This document shows, in pieces, positions 6,257-12,112 of a stretch of 17,245 bases of DNA (its first letter is position 1; every line of letters begins with the position of its first letter). Source of the stretch: JAFDZV01 sp966128725. Lineage in GTDB: Bacteria > Bacteroidota > Ignavibacteria > OLB7. The DNA lies in contig CBHYLN010000111.1 of assembly GCA_966128725.1 (NCBI GenBank), positions 1 to 17,245 on the forward strand, written 5' to 3'. The notes under the pieces were generated by a model, which saw only the letters and a program-made list of their open reading frames with translations, made no database searches and was not told where the DNA came from. The translations under genes and the position numbers were made by a program.

Positions 6257-7711
6257 ATGCCCTCCGACTCCTCGACTCTTGTACAACGGCTCTGGAATTA
6301 CTGCAACGTGCTCCGCGACGATGGCGTGAGTTATGGCGCGTACGTGGAGCAGCTTACGTATCTGCTGTTCCTGAAGATGGCCGATGAGCAGAGTCGCCCG
6401 CCGTTCAACCGCCCTTCGGCGATTCCCGCCGGCTACGACTGGCCCAGCCTGCTTGAGCGCGACGGCGATGAGCTGGAGGTGCATTACCGGCACATCCTGG
6501 AAACGCTTGGCAAGCGGAGCGGGACGTTGGGGATCATCTTCCGCAAGGCGCAAAACCGGATCCAGGACCCCGCGAAGCTGCGGCGGCTGGTGGAGTTGAT
6601 CAACGGGGAGATCTGGGTGGGGCTGGACATGGACGTGAAGGGGGAGATCTACGAGGGGTTGCTGCAGAAGAACGCGGAGGACACCAAGAGCGGCGCGGGG
6701 CAGTACTTCACGCCGCGGCCGCTGATACAGGCGATCACCGAGGCGATGAATCCGGCGCCGGGCCTTACGATCTGCGATCCGGCCTGCGGTACCGGTGGTT
6801 TTTTCCTGGCCGCGTACGATCACGTTGTTGCGCATCACCGGCTGGACCGCGCGCAGAAGGAGGTGCTGGCGACGAAGACGTTTCGGGGCTGGGAGATCGT
6901 GGACGACACGGCCCGCCTTTGCGCGATGAACCTGTATCTGCACGGCATCGGCTCCGAGGAGTCCGCGGTGACCGTTGCCGACGCGTTGGTTGCCGACCCG
7001 GGCGCGCGCTTCGACATGATCCTCACCAACCCGCCGTTCGGCAAGAAGAGCAGCGTGACGATTATCAACGCCGAGGGGAAGGGGGAGCGCGAGGCGCTTT
7101 CGTATGAACGGAACGATTTCTGGACGACGACCTCGAACAAGCAGCTCAACTTCGTGCAGCATATCCACACGCTGTTGAAGGTGAACGGGCGCGCAGCGGT
7201 GGTGGTGCCGGACAACGTGTTGTTCGAGGGGGGCGCCGGCGAGACGGTGCGGCGCAGGCTGATGGAGCAGTGTGACGTGCACACGCTGCTGCGGCTGCCA
7301 ACCGGGATCTTCTACGCGCAGGGGGTGAAGGCGAACGTGCTGTTCTTCGACAACAAGCCGGGGGGCCCGAAGCCGTGGACCGAGCGATTGTGGATTTATG
7401 ACTTCCGCACGAACGAACATTTCACGCTGAAGACCAATCCGCTGCGCCGCGAGCACCTTGCGGATTTCATAGCGTGTTACAACCCGGCCAACCGACGCGA
7501 TCGTGCCGAGACCGAGCGATTCCGCTCGTTCGCCTACGAAGAGCTTGCCGCGCGCGACAAGGCGAGCCTGGACATCTTCTGGTTGAAGGATGACTCGCTG
7601 GAACAGAGCGAGAATCTCCCGGCGCCGGAGGTGCTGGCGGCGGAAATCGTGGAGAACCTGGAGTCGGCGTTGGAGCAGTTCCGGAGCATTTACGAGGAGC
7701 TTGGGGAGTAG
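6257..7711 (+). CDS. hsdM: Type I restriction-modification N6-adenine methyltransferase (HsdM)
   Basis: This is the methylation subunit that modifies adenine in both halves of the HsdS-defined site. The 484-aa protein has the expected architecture: an N-terminal helical HsdM_N part (LVQRLWNYCNVLRDDG, then YVEQLTYLLFLKMADE), the GQYFTPRPLIQAI segment entering the Rossmann fold, SAM-binding motif I DPACGTGGFFLAAYD (Asp174 onward), catalytic motif IV NPPF (258-261), and later GVKANVLFFD. ATG 6257 is chosen over GTG 6230 because family N termini begin just before LVQRLW. No Shine-Dalgarno is visible and the start context (GATTCCCCATGCC, 6249-6261) copies that at 3810-3822. It lies 27 nt after the PIN stop. 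The usual M-S-R order is not kept: hsdM is last and about 2.5 kb from hsdS. No defect was seen, so methylation should be functional. Confidence 0.96.
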   Translation: MPSDSSTLVQRLWNYCNVLRDDGVSYGAYVEQLTYLLFLKMADEQSRPPFNRPSAIPAGYDWPSLLERDGDELEVHYRHILETLGKRSGTLGIIFRKAQNRIQDPAKLRRLVELINGEIWVGLDMDVKGEIYEGLLQKNAEDTKSGAGQYFTPRPLIQAITEAMNPAPGLTICDPACGTGGFFLAAYDHVVAHHRLDRAQKEVLATKTFRGWEIVDDTARLCAMNLYLHGIGSEESAVTVADALVADPGARFDMILTNPPFGKKSSVTIINAEGKGEREALSYERNDFWTTTSNKQLNFVQHIHTLLKVNGRAAVVVPDNVLFEGGAGETVRRRLMEQCDVHTLLRLPTGIFYAQGVKANVLFFDNKPGGPKPWTERLWIYDFRTNEHFTLKTNPLRREHLADFIACYNPANRRDRAETERFRSFAYEELAARDKASLDIFWLKDDSLEQSENLPAPEVLAAEIVENLESALEQFRSIYEELGE

Positions 7712-7880
7712 GAGTTCCGGGTGTGCCGGCGAACACCGCGCGAGGTTGTTTGCAGGCTGGCGCCGGCAATGCCGGCGGTTGGCGGCTTGCGATATGCGGC
7801 TGGCGGCCCACCCCATCCAGCATGGTATGGCCGCTTTCCGTTGTGGGCCCGTGTTGTCCCGAGCTTATGTGGGCAATTTA

Positions 7881-7892
7881 CCCCCCCCCCCC
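7881..7892. repeat. Homopolymer of 12 C
   Basis: An uninterrupted run of twelve C between convergent hsdM and the lipoprotein gene, eight bases before the terminator stem. It is outside any gene I can support, so length changes would not shift a reading frame, but it is prone to slippage and sequencing error. Confidence 0.9.
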
Positions 7893-7899
7893 TAACAAC

Positions 7900-7937
7900 A
7901 AACGCCGGGGCTGCCATGATGGCGTGCCCCGGCGTTT
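7900..7937. terminator. Bidirectional terminator between hsdM and the LamG lipoprotein gene
   Basis: A 12-bp perfect stem (AAACGCCGGGGC at 7900-7911 with GCCCCGGCGTTT at 7926-7937) has a 14-nt loop that holds a further 4-bp stem (GCCA/TGGC). It ends in TTT on the + strand and in TTTGTTGTT on the - strand. It lies between two convergent genes and can serve both. Confidence 0.8.
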
Positions 7938-8009
7938 CCCGTGTTGAGGCGCGGTTACCGCGCCCGTGCATCACCGCGCCTGGAGATCCGCGCCAGCGAT
8001 GCCGGCCGA

Positions 8010-9341
8010 TCAGAACGGCAGCGAGGAATTGCTCCACATGGCGCCGTTCTTGATCGCGCCGGCGTGGCCGCGTCCGGATTTGTCGTTGATCGTGCTGCCG
8101 CTGCTTTCGTTCATGGGCCAATACGCCACAAGGCCGGTCTCGTTGCCGGTAAGCGTGCTTTTGCGTGTGGCGTTCAACTGCGTGCTTGTGCGTGCCACGT
8201 TCCAAACGCGCATCTCGCGCAGGAAGCCCGCGAACCCTTCGCACGGGTTGCCGGTGCCGAAATACTCGCGCGCGCCGATGAATACATTGTTGCGGGGGGC
8301 ACGCGGTGCACCCTTCAGCGATTCCACCTTGTCCAGCACGCCGTCAACGTACAGGCTCATGGTGCCGGCCGTTACATCCTGCACAACGGCCACGTGGTAC
8401 CACGTGTTCGGGGTCATGGTCCGCACGCCGTACACCAGATTGTTCAGGTTCCGGCTTTGCCCGCGCAGGCGGTTCAGATCCAGAATCATCAGGAAATCGG
8501 CATCGTCGTCGGAGACGCCACGCGTAAGAATGCAGTCCCAGTGGGTCATCACCGTTGGCTTTATCCACGCTTCCAGCGTGAAGCTGCCCTCATCCAGCTC
8601 GAAGTCCGATGCGTACGGGACCAGGCAGTAGTCATTGTCGCCATCGAAGTACAGCGCGTTGCCGTTGCCGGTGTTGGTTGAATCGACCGTTGCCGTAAAC
8701 CGCCAGACGCCGGAGGCCATCGATGCGCCCTTGCTGTCGGTTGCCACCACGTACCAGTAATACGTAGCGCCGGCCTGTGCCGTGAACGTTGCCGTTTTGG
8801 ATGAGCTGTTGGTCACCAGCGGTGTGGTTGGCGGATTGGCCGTTCCGGCAAACACGGAATACTTCAATGCGTCGCCGTCCGGGTCGGAGCAATCCCATTG
8901 CAGCGTGACCGTACCTGCCTGTACCGTTGCGCGGTCCGATGGGCTTACGTTGGTTGGCGCCTGGGGCGGGCGATTGCCGGTGCCGCCCGTGCTTGGCTTC
9001 AGCACGATGTCGGCGATGGTGATCTTGCCGCTCTGCACCGCAACGCTGGCGTACCCGGGCTCGTAGCCGTTCTTGGTGGCCACCAGATTGTAGATGCCGG
9101 GGACGATGTCCTCCATCGAGTACAGGCCCGTGGAGCTTGCCGTTACCGATTGAGATGGCGGAACGGAGCTTACCAGCACGGCGCCGACCGGTTCGCCGGT
9201 TGTGTAGTCGGTGATATGGCCGGTGATCTTTCCGGTTGTGGCAGCGGGCGGGTCCGCGATGCCATCATCTTTCTTACAAGCGCCCAGCATCAGGGCGGCA
9301 ACGGCGCATAGCGCAAACAGACTGCGGGAATACTTCCACAT
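8010..9341 (-). CDS. Surface lipoprotein with carboxypeptidase-regulatory-like, Ig/Fn3-like and LamG-like domains
   Basis: A 443-aa exported lipoprotein. The start at 9341 gives MWKYSRSLFALCAVAALMLGAC, with lipobox LGAC and lipid cysteine at 22. It is followed by KKDD, which fits the Bacteroidota lipoprotein export signal for the outer face of the outer membrane. Domains in order: carboxypeptidase-regulatory-like beta-sandwich (about 37-117; GKITGHITDYTTGEPVGAV, then GIYNLVATKNGY), an Fn3/Ig-like domain (about 125-215; DPDGDALKYSVFAG, then ATYYWYVVATDSKG), and a C-terminal LamG/concanavalin-like domain (about 220-440; FTLEAWIKPT, TWYHVAVVQD, LYVDGVLD, MRVWNVART, LVAYWPMNE). There is no catalytic motif, so binding of a glycan or protein is more likely than hydrolysis. 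There is no clear Shine-Dalgarno; a short CT repeat precedes the start. It appears monocistronic, ending at the shared terminator. Confidence 0.9.
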   Translation of the reverse strand: MWKYSRSLFALCAVAALMLGACKKDDGIADPPAATTGKITGHITDYTTGEPVGAVLVSSVPPSQSVTASSTGLYSMEDIVPGIYNLVATKNGYEPGYASVAVQSGKITIADIVLKPSTGGTGNRPPQAPTNVSPSDRATVQAGTVTLQWDCSDPDGDALKYSVFAGTANPPTTPLVTNSSSKTATFTAQAGATYYWYVVATDSKGASMASGVWRFTATVDSTNTGNGNALYFDGDNDYCLVPYASDFELDEGSFTLEAWIKPTVMTHWDCILTRGVSDDDADFLMILDLNRLRGQSRNLNNLVYGVRTMTPNTWYHVAVVQDVTAGTMSLYVDGVLDKVESLKGAPRAPRNNVFIGAREYFGTGNPCEGFAGFLREMRVWNVARTSTQLNATRKSTLTGNETGLVAYWPMNESSGSTINDKSGRGHAGAIKNGAMWSNSSLPF

Positions 9342-9376
9342 GGCAGTAGCTCTTGGAGAGAGAGAGTTTGAACGTT

Positions 9377-9406
9377 GAAAGAGTATCTGGTGCGCCGTGG
9401 CCCAAA
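9377..9406 (-). promoter_or_regulatory. Possible promoter of the LamG lipoprotein gene
   Basis: On the - strand, TTTG (9403-9406) is followed after 17 nt by TACTCTTTC (9377-9385), which loosely resembles the Bacteroidota TTTG...TAnnTTTG pair. Spacing is 2 nt short of the usual 19-21 and the -7 box is imperfect. Confidence 0.25.
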
Positions 9407-9527
9407 CATGCCGCATAACCGGTTCTTACGCAACACCAAATGTTCCGCGCCGCCTGATGTCCCAGCCGGTCTGTTTCGCGGGCTGCCCCTGCACCTGCGC
9501 GCGAACAATGGTCCCGAGTGCCGTAAA

Positions 9528-9559
9528 CGTTTCAGGGCGCGATGCCGCGCCCTGAAACG
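9528..9559 (-). terminator. Hairpin after the first eight-cysteine protein gene
   Basis: A perfect 14-bp stem (9528-9541 with 9546-9559; core GTTTCAGGGCGCG) closed by a 4-nt loop, about 90 nt past the stop of the - strand gene ending at 9651. A short GTTTAC follows in the - direction instead of a strong T-run. Confidence 0.65.
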
Positions 9560-9650
9560 GGAAACCATACCGTGGTATCACGGGCTCAACGCTGAAACCC
9601 GTGCGCCGGGGTAACTCACCTGCCCCTGCCTTTGGGGGCAACGCCGCCCA

Positions 9651-10076
9651 TTACTGGCACGGAGGCGGTGAGGACGTATCCAGCACCCAGATGACACAGT
9701 TGGTGGGATCGTAGAACACATCCACGCAGCAGCCGCTCATCCGGATGTTGGGCACCCACCATGCGGCGGATGGGTCCGGGCTGGGTGTCAGGAACTCGTA
9801 GGTGGTGTTGTTGCCCGTGTTGACGGCGCCAACGGGCTCGAACCCGACGGGTACCGGCACCACGATGCCGTCGCCGGCTGGCACATCCCAGCAGTCGACC
9901 GCGTTATAGCCCTTCAGGCAGAGATGGATATCACAGCCGGTGCCGTTCTTGATGGTCAGATCCGGACCACCACATGGTGGCGGGATCTGTGCGTGTGCGG
10001 TCGAGGCGCCGAACATAACGAGCGCGACCATCGTGGCCAGCGCGGACGTAAGAAGCGAAAGATGGCGGTGAGGCAT
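9651..10076 (-). CDS. Secreted eight-cysteine protein, copy 1 (unknown family)
   Basis: A 141-aa exported protein. The start at 10076 has a good ribosome site (GGGAG, 6 nt away) and gives a typical signal peptide ending STAHAQ at about residue 30. The mature part begins IPPPCGGPDLTIKNGTGC and ends SSPPPCQ. It has eight cysteines, including an adjacent pair in MSGCCVDVFYDP, all conserved in the tandem copy at 10434-10859, which suggests up to four disulfides in an extracytoplasmic fold. By hand alignment the mature parts are about two-thirds identical. No T9SS domain, lipobox or known domain is seen. Function is unknown; a small, stable surface or extracellular protein is the most that can be inferred. 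The short spacing and separate hairpins suggest each copy is its own unit. Confidence 0.8.
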   Translation of the reverse strand: MPHRHLSLLTSALATMVALVMFGASTAHAQIPPPCGGPDLTIKNGTGCDIHLCLKGYNAVDCWDVPAGDGIVVPVPVGFEPVGAVNTGNNTTYEFLTPSPDPSAAWWVPNIRMSGCCVDVFYDPTNCVIWVLDTSSPPPCQ

Positions 10077-10090
10077 GGATTGCTCCCTGT

Positions 10091-10198
10091 TTAATGTTGG
10101 TTTGGCAAACGCAGGGGCTTCCCGCGGCCGTGGTTCGTTGCCGCGCCCGCTGCCCCTGCCATTCCTGTAAGAGTGGTGAGGGCGGCGGTTTTGGACAT
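10091..10198 (-). other. Possible 35-codon leader peptide upstream of copy 1
   Basis: A short frame starting ATGTCCAAAACC (MSKTAALTTLTGMAG) ends with TAA 14 nt before the start of the eight-cysteine gene. The first ten bases also occur at 10981-10990 upstream of copy 2, where the frame (MSKITAREPL) stays open and runs into the gene out of frame. The shared element may be regulatory DNA and not a coding leader. Confidence 0.2.
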
Positions 10199-10330
10199 GC
10201 TGATCGGTGATTGCTGTCGCCGGCCCTGCGCCATCGCGTGTCGTGAATTGGGCGCGGGCCGTTGCCCGCAGTGTGATGCAGGCAATCCCGTTGCGCCGTC
10301 GGCGGCGCCTGTCCCATGAAACCGCCGTGC

Positions 10331-10374
10331 CCAAAAAACACGGCCCGGCCCGCAGTGCGCGGAGCCGGGCCGTG
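10331..10374 (-). terminator. Intrinsic terminator of the second eight-cysteine protein gene
   Basis: A perfect 11-bp outer stem (CACGGCCCGGC 10339-10349 with GCCGGGCCGTG 10364-10374) and a 4-bp inner stem (CCGC/GCGG). Read on the - strand it is followed by TGTTTTTTGGG, a six-T run, which gives the clearest rho-independent form in this window. It lies 60 nt after the stop at 10434. Confidence 0.85.
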
Positions 10375-10433
10375 ACCGTTTTCAGGTGTCCGGTACGGCG
10401 CATCTCACAAACAAGGCGCCGCGGTCGGGTCCG

Positions 10434-10859
10434 TTACTGGCACGGGGGCGGCGAAGTGGTGTTCATCACCCACATCACGCAGATGGCGGGATCGTAGTAC
10501 ACGTCCACGCAGCAGCCGCTGACCGTGATGTTCGGCACCCACCAGGGGCGGGTGATGTCGGGGCTGGGCACAAACGGATAGGTGGTGTTGTTGCCCGTGT
10601 TGACGATGCCGCCCGGCACGAAGCCCAGCGGCATCGGAACCACGATGGCCGTGCCGGCCGGGACTGCCCAGCAGAACGTGCCGCCGGTGCCCTTGACACA
10701 GAAGTTCAGATTGCAGGCCGTTCCGTTCTTGATGGTCAGGTTCGGGGCGCCGCATGGCGGCGGAAGCTGTGCCTGCGCTGTGGGCGCACCCAGAAGCACG
10801 GCGACTGCCACGATAGCGGCCAGCGCCATCGCGGTGAACACATGATGCAGTGAACGCAT
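10434..10859 (-). CDS. Secreted eight-cysteine protein, copy 2 (paralog of copy 1)
   Basis: A 141-aa exported protein, exactly the length of its neighbour. The start at 10859 has a GGAG site 6 nt away. The signal peptide (MRSLHHVFTAMALAAIVAVA, ending TAQAQ) is followed by LPPPCGAPNLTIKNGTAC and a C terminus TTSPPPCQ. All eight cysteines match copy 1, as do VNTGNNTTY, WWVPNI and SGCCVDV, while the signal peptides have diverged. The DNA also retains exact matches longer than 20 bases (around 10580 and 9800), so the duplication is fairly recent. It has its own terminator. The upstream side is a long intergenic region with a 14-bp minisatellite. Function unknown. Confidence 0.8.
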   Translation of the reverse strand: MRSLHHVFTAMALAAIVAVAVLLGAPTAQAQLPPPCGAPNLTIKNGTACNLNFCVKGTGGTFCWAVPAGTAIVVPMPLGFVPGGIVNTGNNTTYPFVPSPDITRPWWVPNITVSGCCVDVYYDPAICVMWVMNTTSPPPCQ

Positions 10860-11086
10860 GAAATGCTCCGTGTGAAGTAGTTGGTTGGAGATAGTTCCCG
10901 GGGCGATCCCGCGTTTCCGGAGCCCTTCCGAATACGCCGGTGCTCCCGGTTATTGATGGAAAGAGGCTCACGGGCAGTGATTTTGGACATTGGGTGATGA
11001 TGTTCCGCGAATAATATTCCGTGGTGGGTTGTTGTACCGGCGTGTGAGGGACGCGCCCGTACACGAAGCCAGTCCGGCTGAGCCAT

Positions 11087-11225
11087 CCCGATCAAGCTAC
11101 CCCGGTCAAGCTGCCCCGATCATGCTGCCCCGGTCATGCTGCCCCAGTCAAGCTACCCCGGTCGCGCCCCCCGATCATGCTGTCCCGGTCGTGCTGCCCC
11201 GGTCAAGCTGTCACGCTCGTGCGAG
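11087..11225. repeat. 14-bp tandem repeat, about nine copies plus a degenerate tenth
   Basis: Units of consensus CCCGRTCAWGCTGC run head to tail from 11087: CCCGATCAAGCTAC, CCCGGTCAAGCTGC, CCCGATCATGCTGC, CCCGGTCATGCTGC, CCCAGTCAAGCTAC, CCCGGTCGCGCCCC, a 13-nt CCGATCATGCTGT, CCCGGTCGTGCTGC, CCCGGTCAAGCTGT, then a decayed unit. The 14-nt period is not a multiple of three, so the array is not coding. Without unique spacers it is a minisatellite and not a CRISPR. It lies between divergent genes encoding exported proteins. Confidence 0.9.
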
Positions 11226-11336
11226 CGTCCGCGCGCGGCCCCTGCATCGATGTCTGGCCGGTGTTCGCCATCACTCCGCGCGCGCCATCCCCCGTGCGGC
11301 GCACGGGGCGCCGGGTCCGTATTCCCGGGGGCACCC

Positions 11337-11344
11337 TATATTGC
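11337..11344 (+). promoter_or_regulatory. Weak -7-like element upstream of the small lipoprotein gene
   Basis: TATATTGC resembles TAnnTTTG in six of eight positions and lies 107 nt before the start at 11451. No clear -33 partner is visible. Confidence 0.22.
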
Positions 11345-11450
11345 ACGCCCAGCCCGCCGCCGGGCCTGACCCCTGGCCCGCAATCGAAGTCTCCTTTCTT
11401 CCGTTGCGCACACTTCCATGCCTCGTTCACGTTATCCGGAGTTTGACCCC

Positions 11451-11858
11451 ATGAAAAATCCCAACGTTTGGTTTGCCGCGCTTCTTGTTATGGTGGCGTT
11501 TGCCGCGTGCAGCCACAGCGGCCCCACAAGCGTGGAAAGCATCACAATCATGAACGATGATGGCAACGGCAAGCCGGGAAGTGCCGTGGAATCGATCAAG
11601 AGTACCGACCACAGGTTTCATGCAAAGATCTCGTTGGACGTTGGCGTGGATAAGAAGATCACCACGGAGCTGGTTGCCGTTGATACGCCCGATGGGAAGA
11701 ACGTGAGCGTGCTGACCAAGGAATACGAACTGGGCGGTATCGAGAATACCATCACGATGGATTATTCGCTGCCGAACGATTGGCCCGTGGGCACGTACAA
11801 GGTGAATGTTTCGAGCGGCGGCAAACTGCTGATGGCCAAGGAATTCCAGATTCAGTAG
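11451..11858 (+). CDS. Small lipoprotein with Ig-like beta-sandwich appearance
   Basis: A 135-aa protein. The ATG at 11451 has GGAG 9 nt upstream and gives MKNPNVWFAALLVMVAFAAC, a lipoprotein signal with lipid cysteine at 20, although Phe at -3 is not the most typical lipobox residue. Ser-His-Ser-Gly follows, without the acidic export signal, so a periplasmic face is possible. The mature part alternates strands (SVESITIMNDDGNGKPGSA, KISLDVGVDKKITTELVAVD) and ends WPVGTYKVNVSSGG, then AKEFQIQ. That ending is the G-x-Y-x-V, F-x-V pattern of Ig-like domains that accompany secreted proteins. No catalytic motif or specific family is recognised. It is probably monocistronic, with its own hairpin. 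Confidence 0.8.
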   Translation: MKNPNVWFAALLVMVAFAACSHSGPTSVESITIMNDDGNGKPGSAVESIKSTDHRFHAKISLDVGVDKKITTELVAVDTPDGKNVSVLTKEYELGGIENTITMDYSLPNDWPVGTYKVNVSSGGKLLMAKEFQIQ

Positions 11859-11926
11859 CGTCCTGTTGATGCTGTGGGGGCAGCAGAGCCCGGCGCCGCC
11901 ATTGCTCTTGTAGAGGTTTGCATACG

Positions 11927-11954
11927 GACGGCTCACCCGGTGTGGTGGGCCGTC
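11927..11954 (+). terminator. Hairpin after the small lipoprotein gene
   Basis: An 11-bp stem (GACGGCTCACC 11927-11937 with GGTGGGCCGTC 11944-11954) with one G-U pair and a 6-nt loop, about 70 nt past the stop at 11858. No T-run follows. Confidence 0.5.
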
Positions 11955-12049
11955 GGCATGTTGTGGTACGTCGGTGCATGTTGCCGCGGCGTGAAGGTGG
12001 TGCACTGTGATGCGTAATAATTGAGTAGCGCGCAGTGTACGTTGTACAG

Positions 12050-12057
12050 TAGATTTT
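12050..12057 (+). promoter_or_regulatory. -7-like element upstream of the SBBP propeller gene
   Basis: TAGATTTT matches TAnnTTTG in all but the last fixed base and lies 63 nt before the start at 12113. It directly follows a small inverted repeat, TGTAC-GTT-GTACA (12036-12048), which could be an operator. No -33 TTTG is found at the usual spacing. Confidence 0.3.
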
Positions 12058-12112
12058 GTGGTGTTGGAATCGGCGATGTAGTGATGGACCGGAACAACCC
12101 AGGAAGTGAGCC

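Larger units (their letters stand above)
9342..9650. other. 309-nt intergenic stretch upstream of the lipoprotein gene
   Basis: Holds the possible lipoprotein promoter, a short GA/CT dinucleotide run (9355-9366) in its leader, and a 14-bp hairpin that lies downstream of the next - strand gene. No gene is supported; short frames are low-quality translations. Confidence 0.6.
10077..10433. other. 357-nt spacer between the two eight-cysteine genes
   Basis: Contains the leader region of copy 1 (ribosome site, possible short frame), a small 6-bp hairpin (10293-10308) and the terminator of copy 2. No gene longer than the possible leader is supported on either strand. Confidence 0.6.
10860..11450. 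other. 591-nt divergent intergenic region
   Basis: Separates the - strand eight-cysteine gene from the + strand small lipoprotein gene. It holds the shared ATGTCCAAAA element (complement of 10981-10990), the 14-bp minisatellite and a weak promoter-like site for the lipoprotein gene. No protein gene is supported. Confidence 0.65.

Noticed and set aside
6242..7816. A 524-codon open frame antisense to hsdM
   Set aside because: Shadow of a GC-rich gene: histidine/arginine/leucine-rich, no recognisable domain, and the + strand carries full methylase motifs.
7721..8053. A 110-codon frame after hsdM
   Set aside because: It runs through the 12-C tract and the terminator stem and has no ribosome site or domain.
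11087..11225. CRISPR array
   Set aside because: Units are 14 bp, contiguous and without unique spacers; no cas genes are present.
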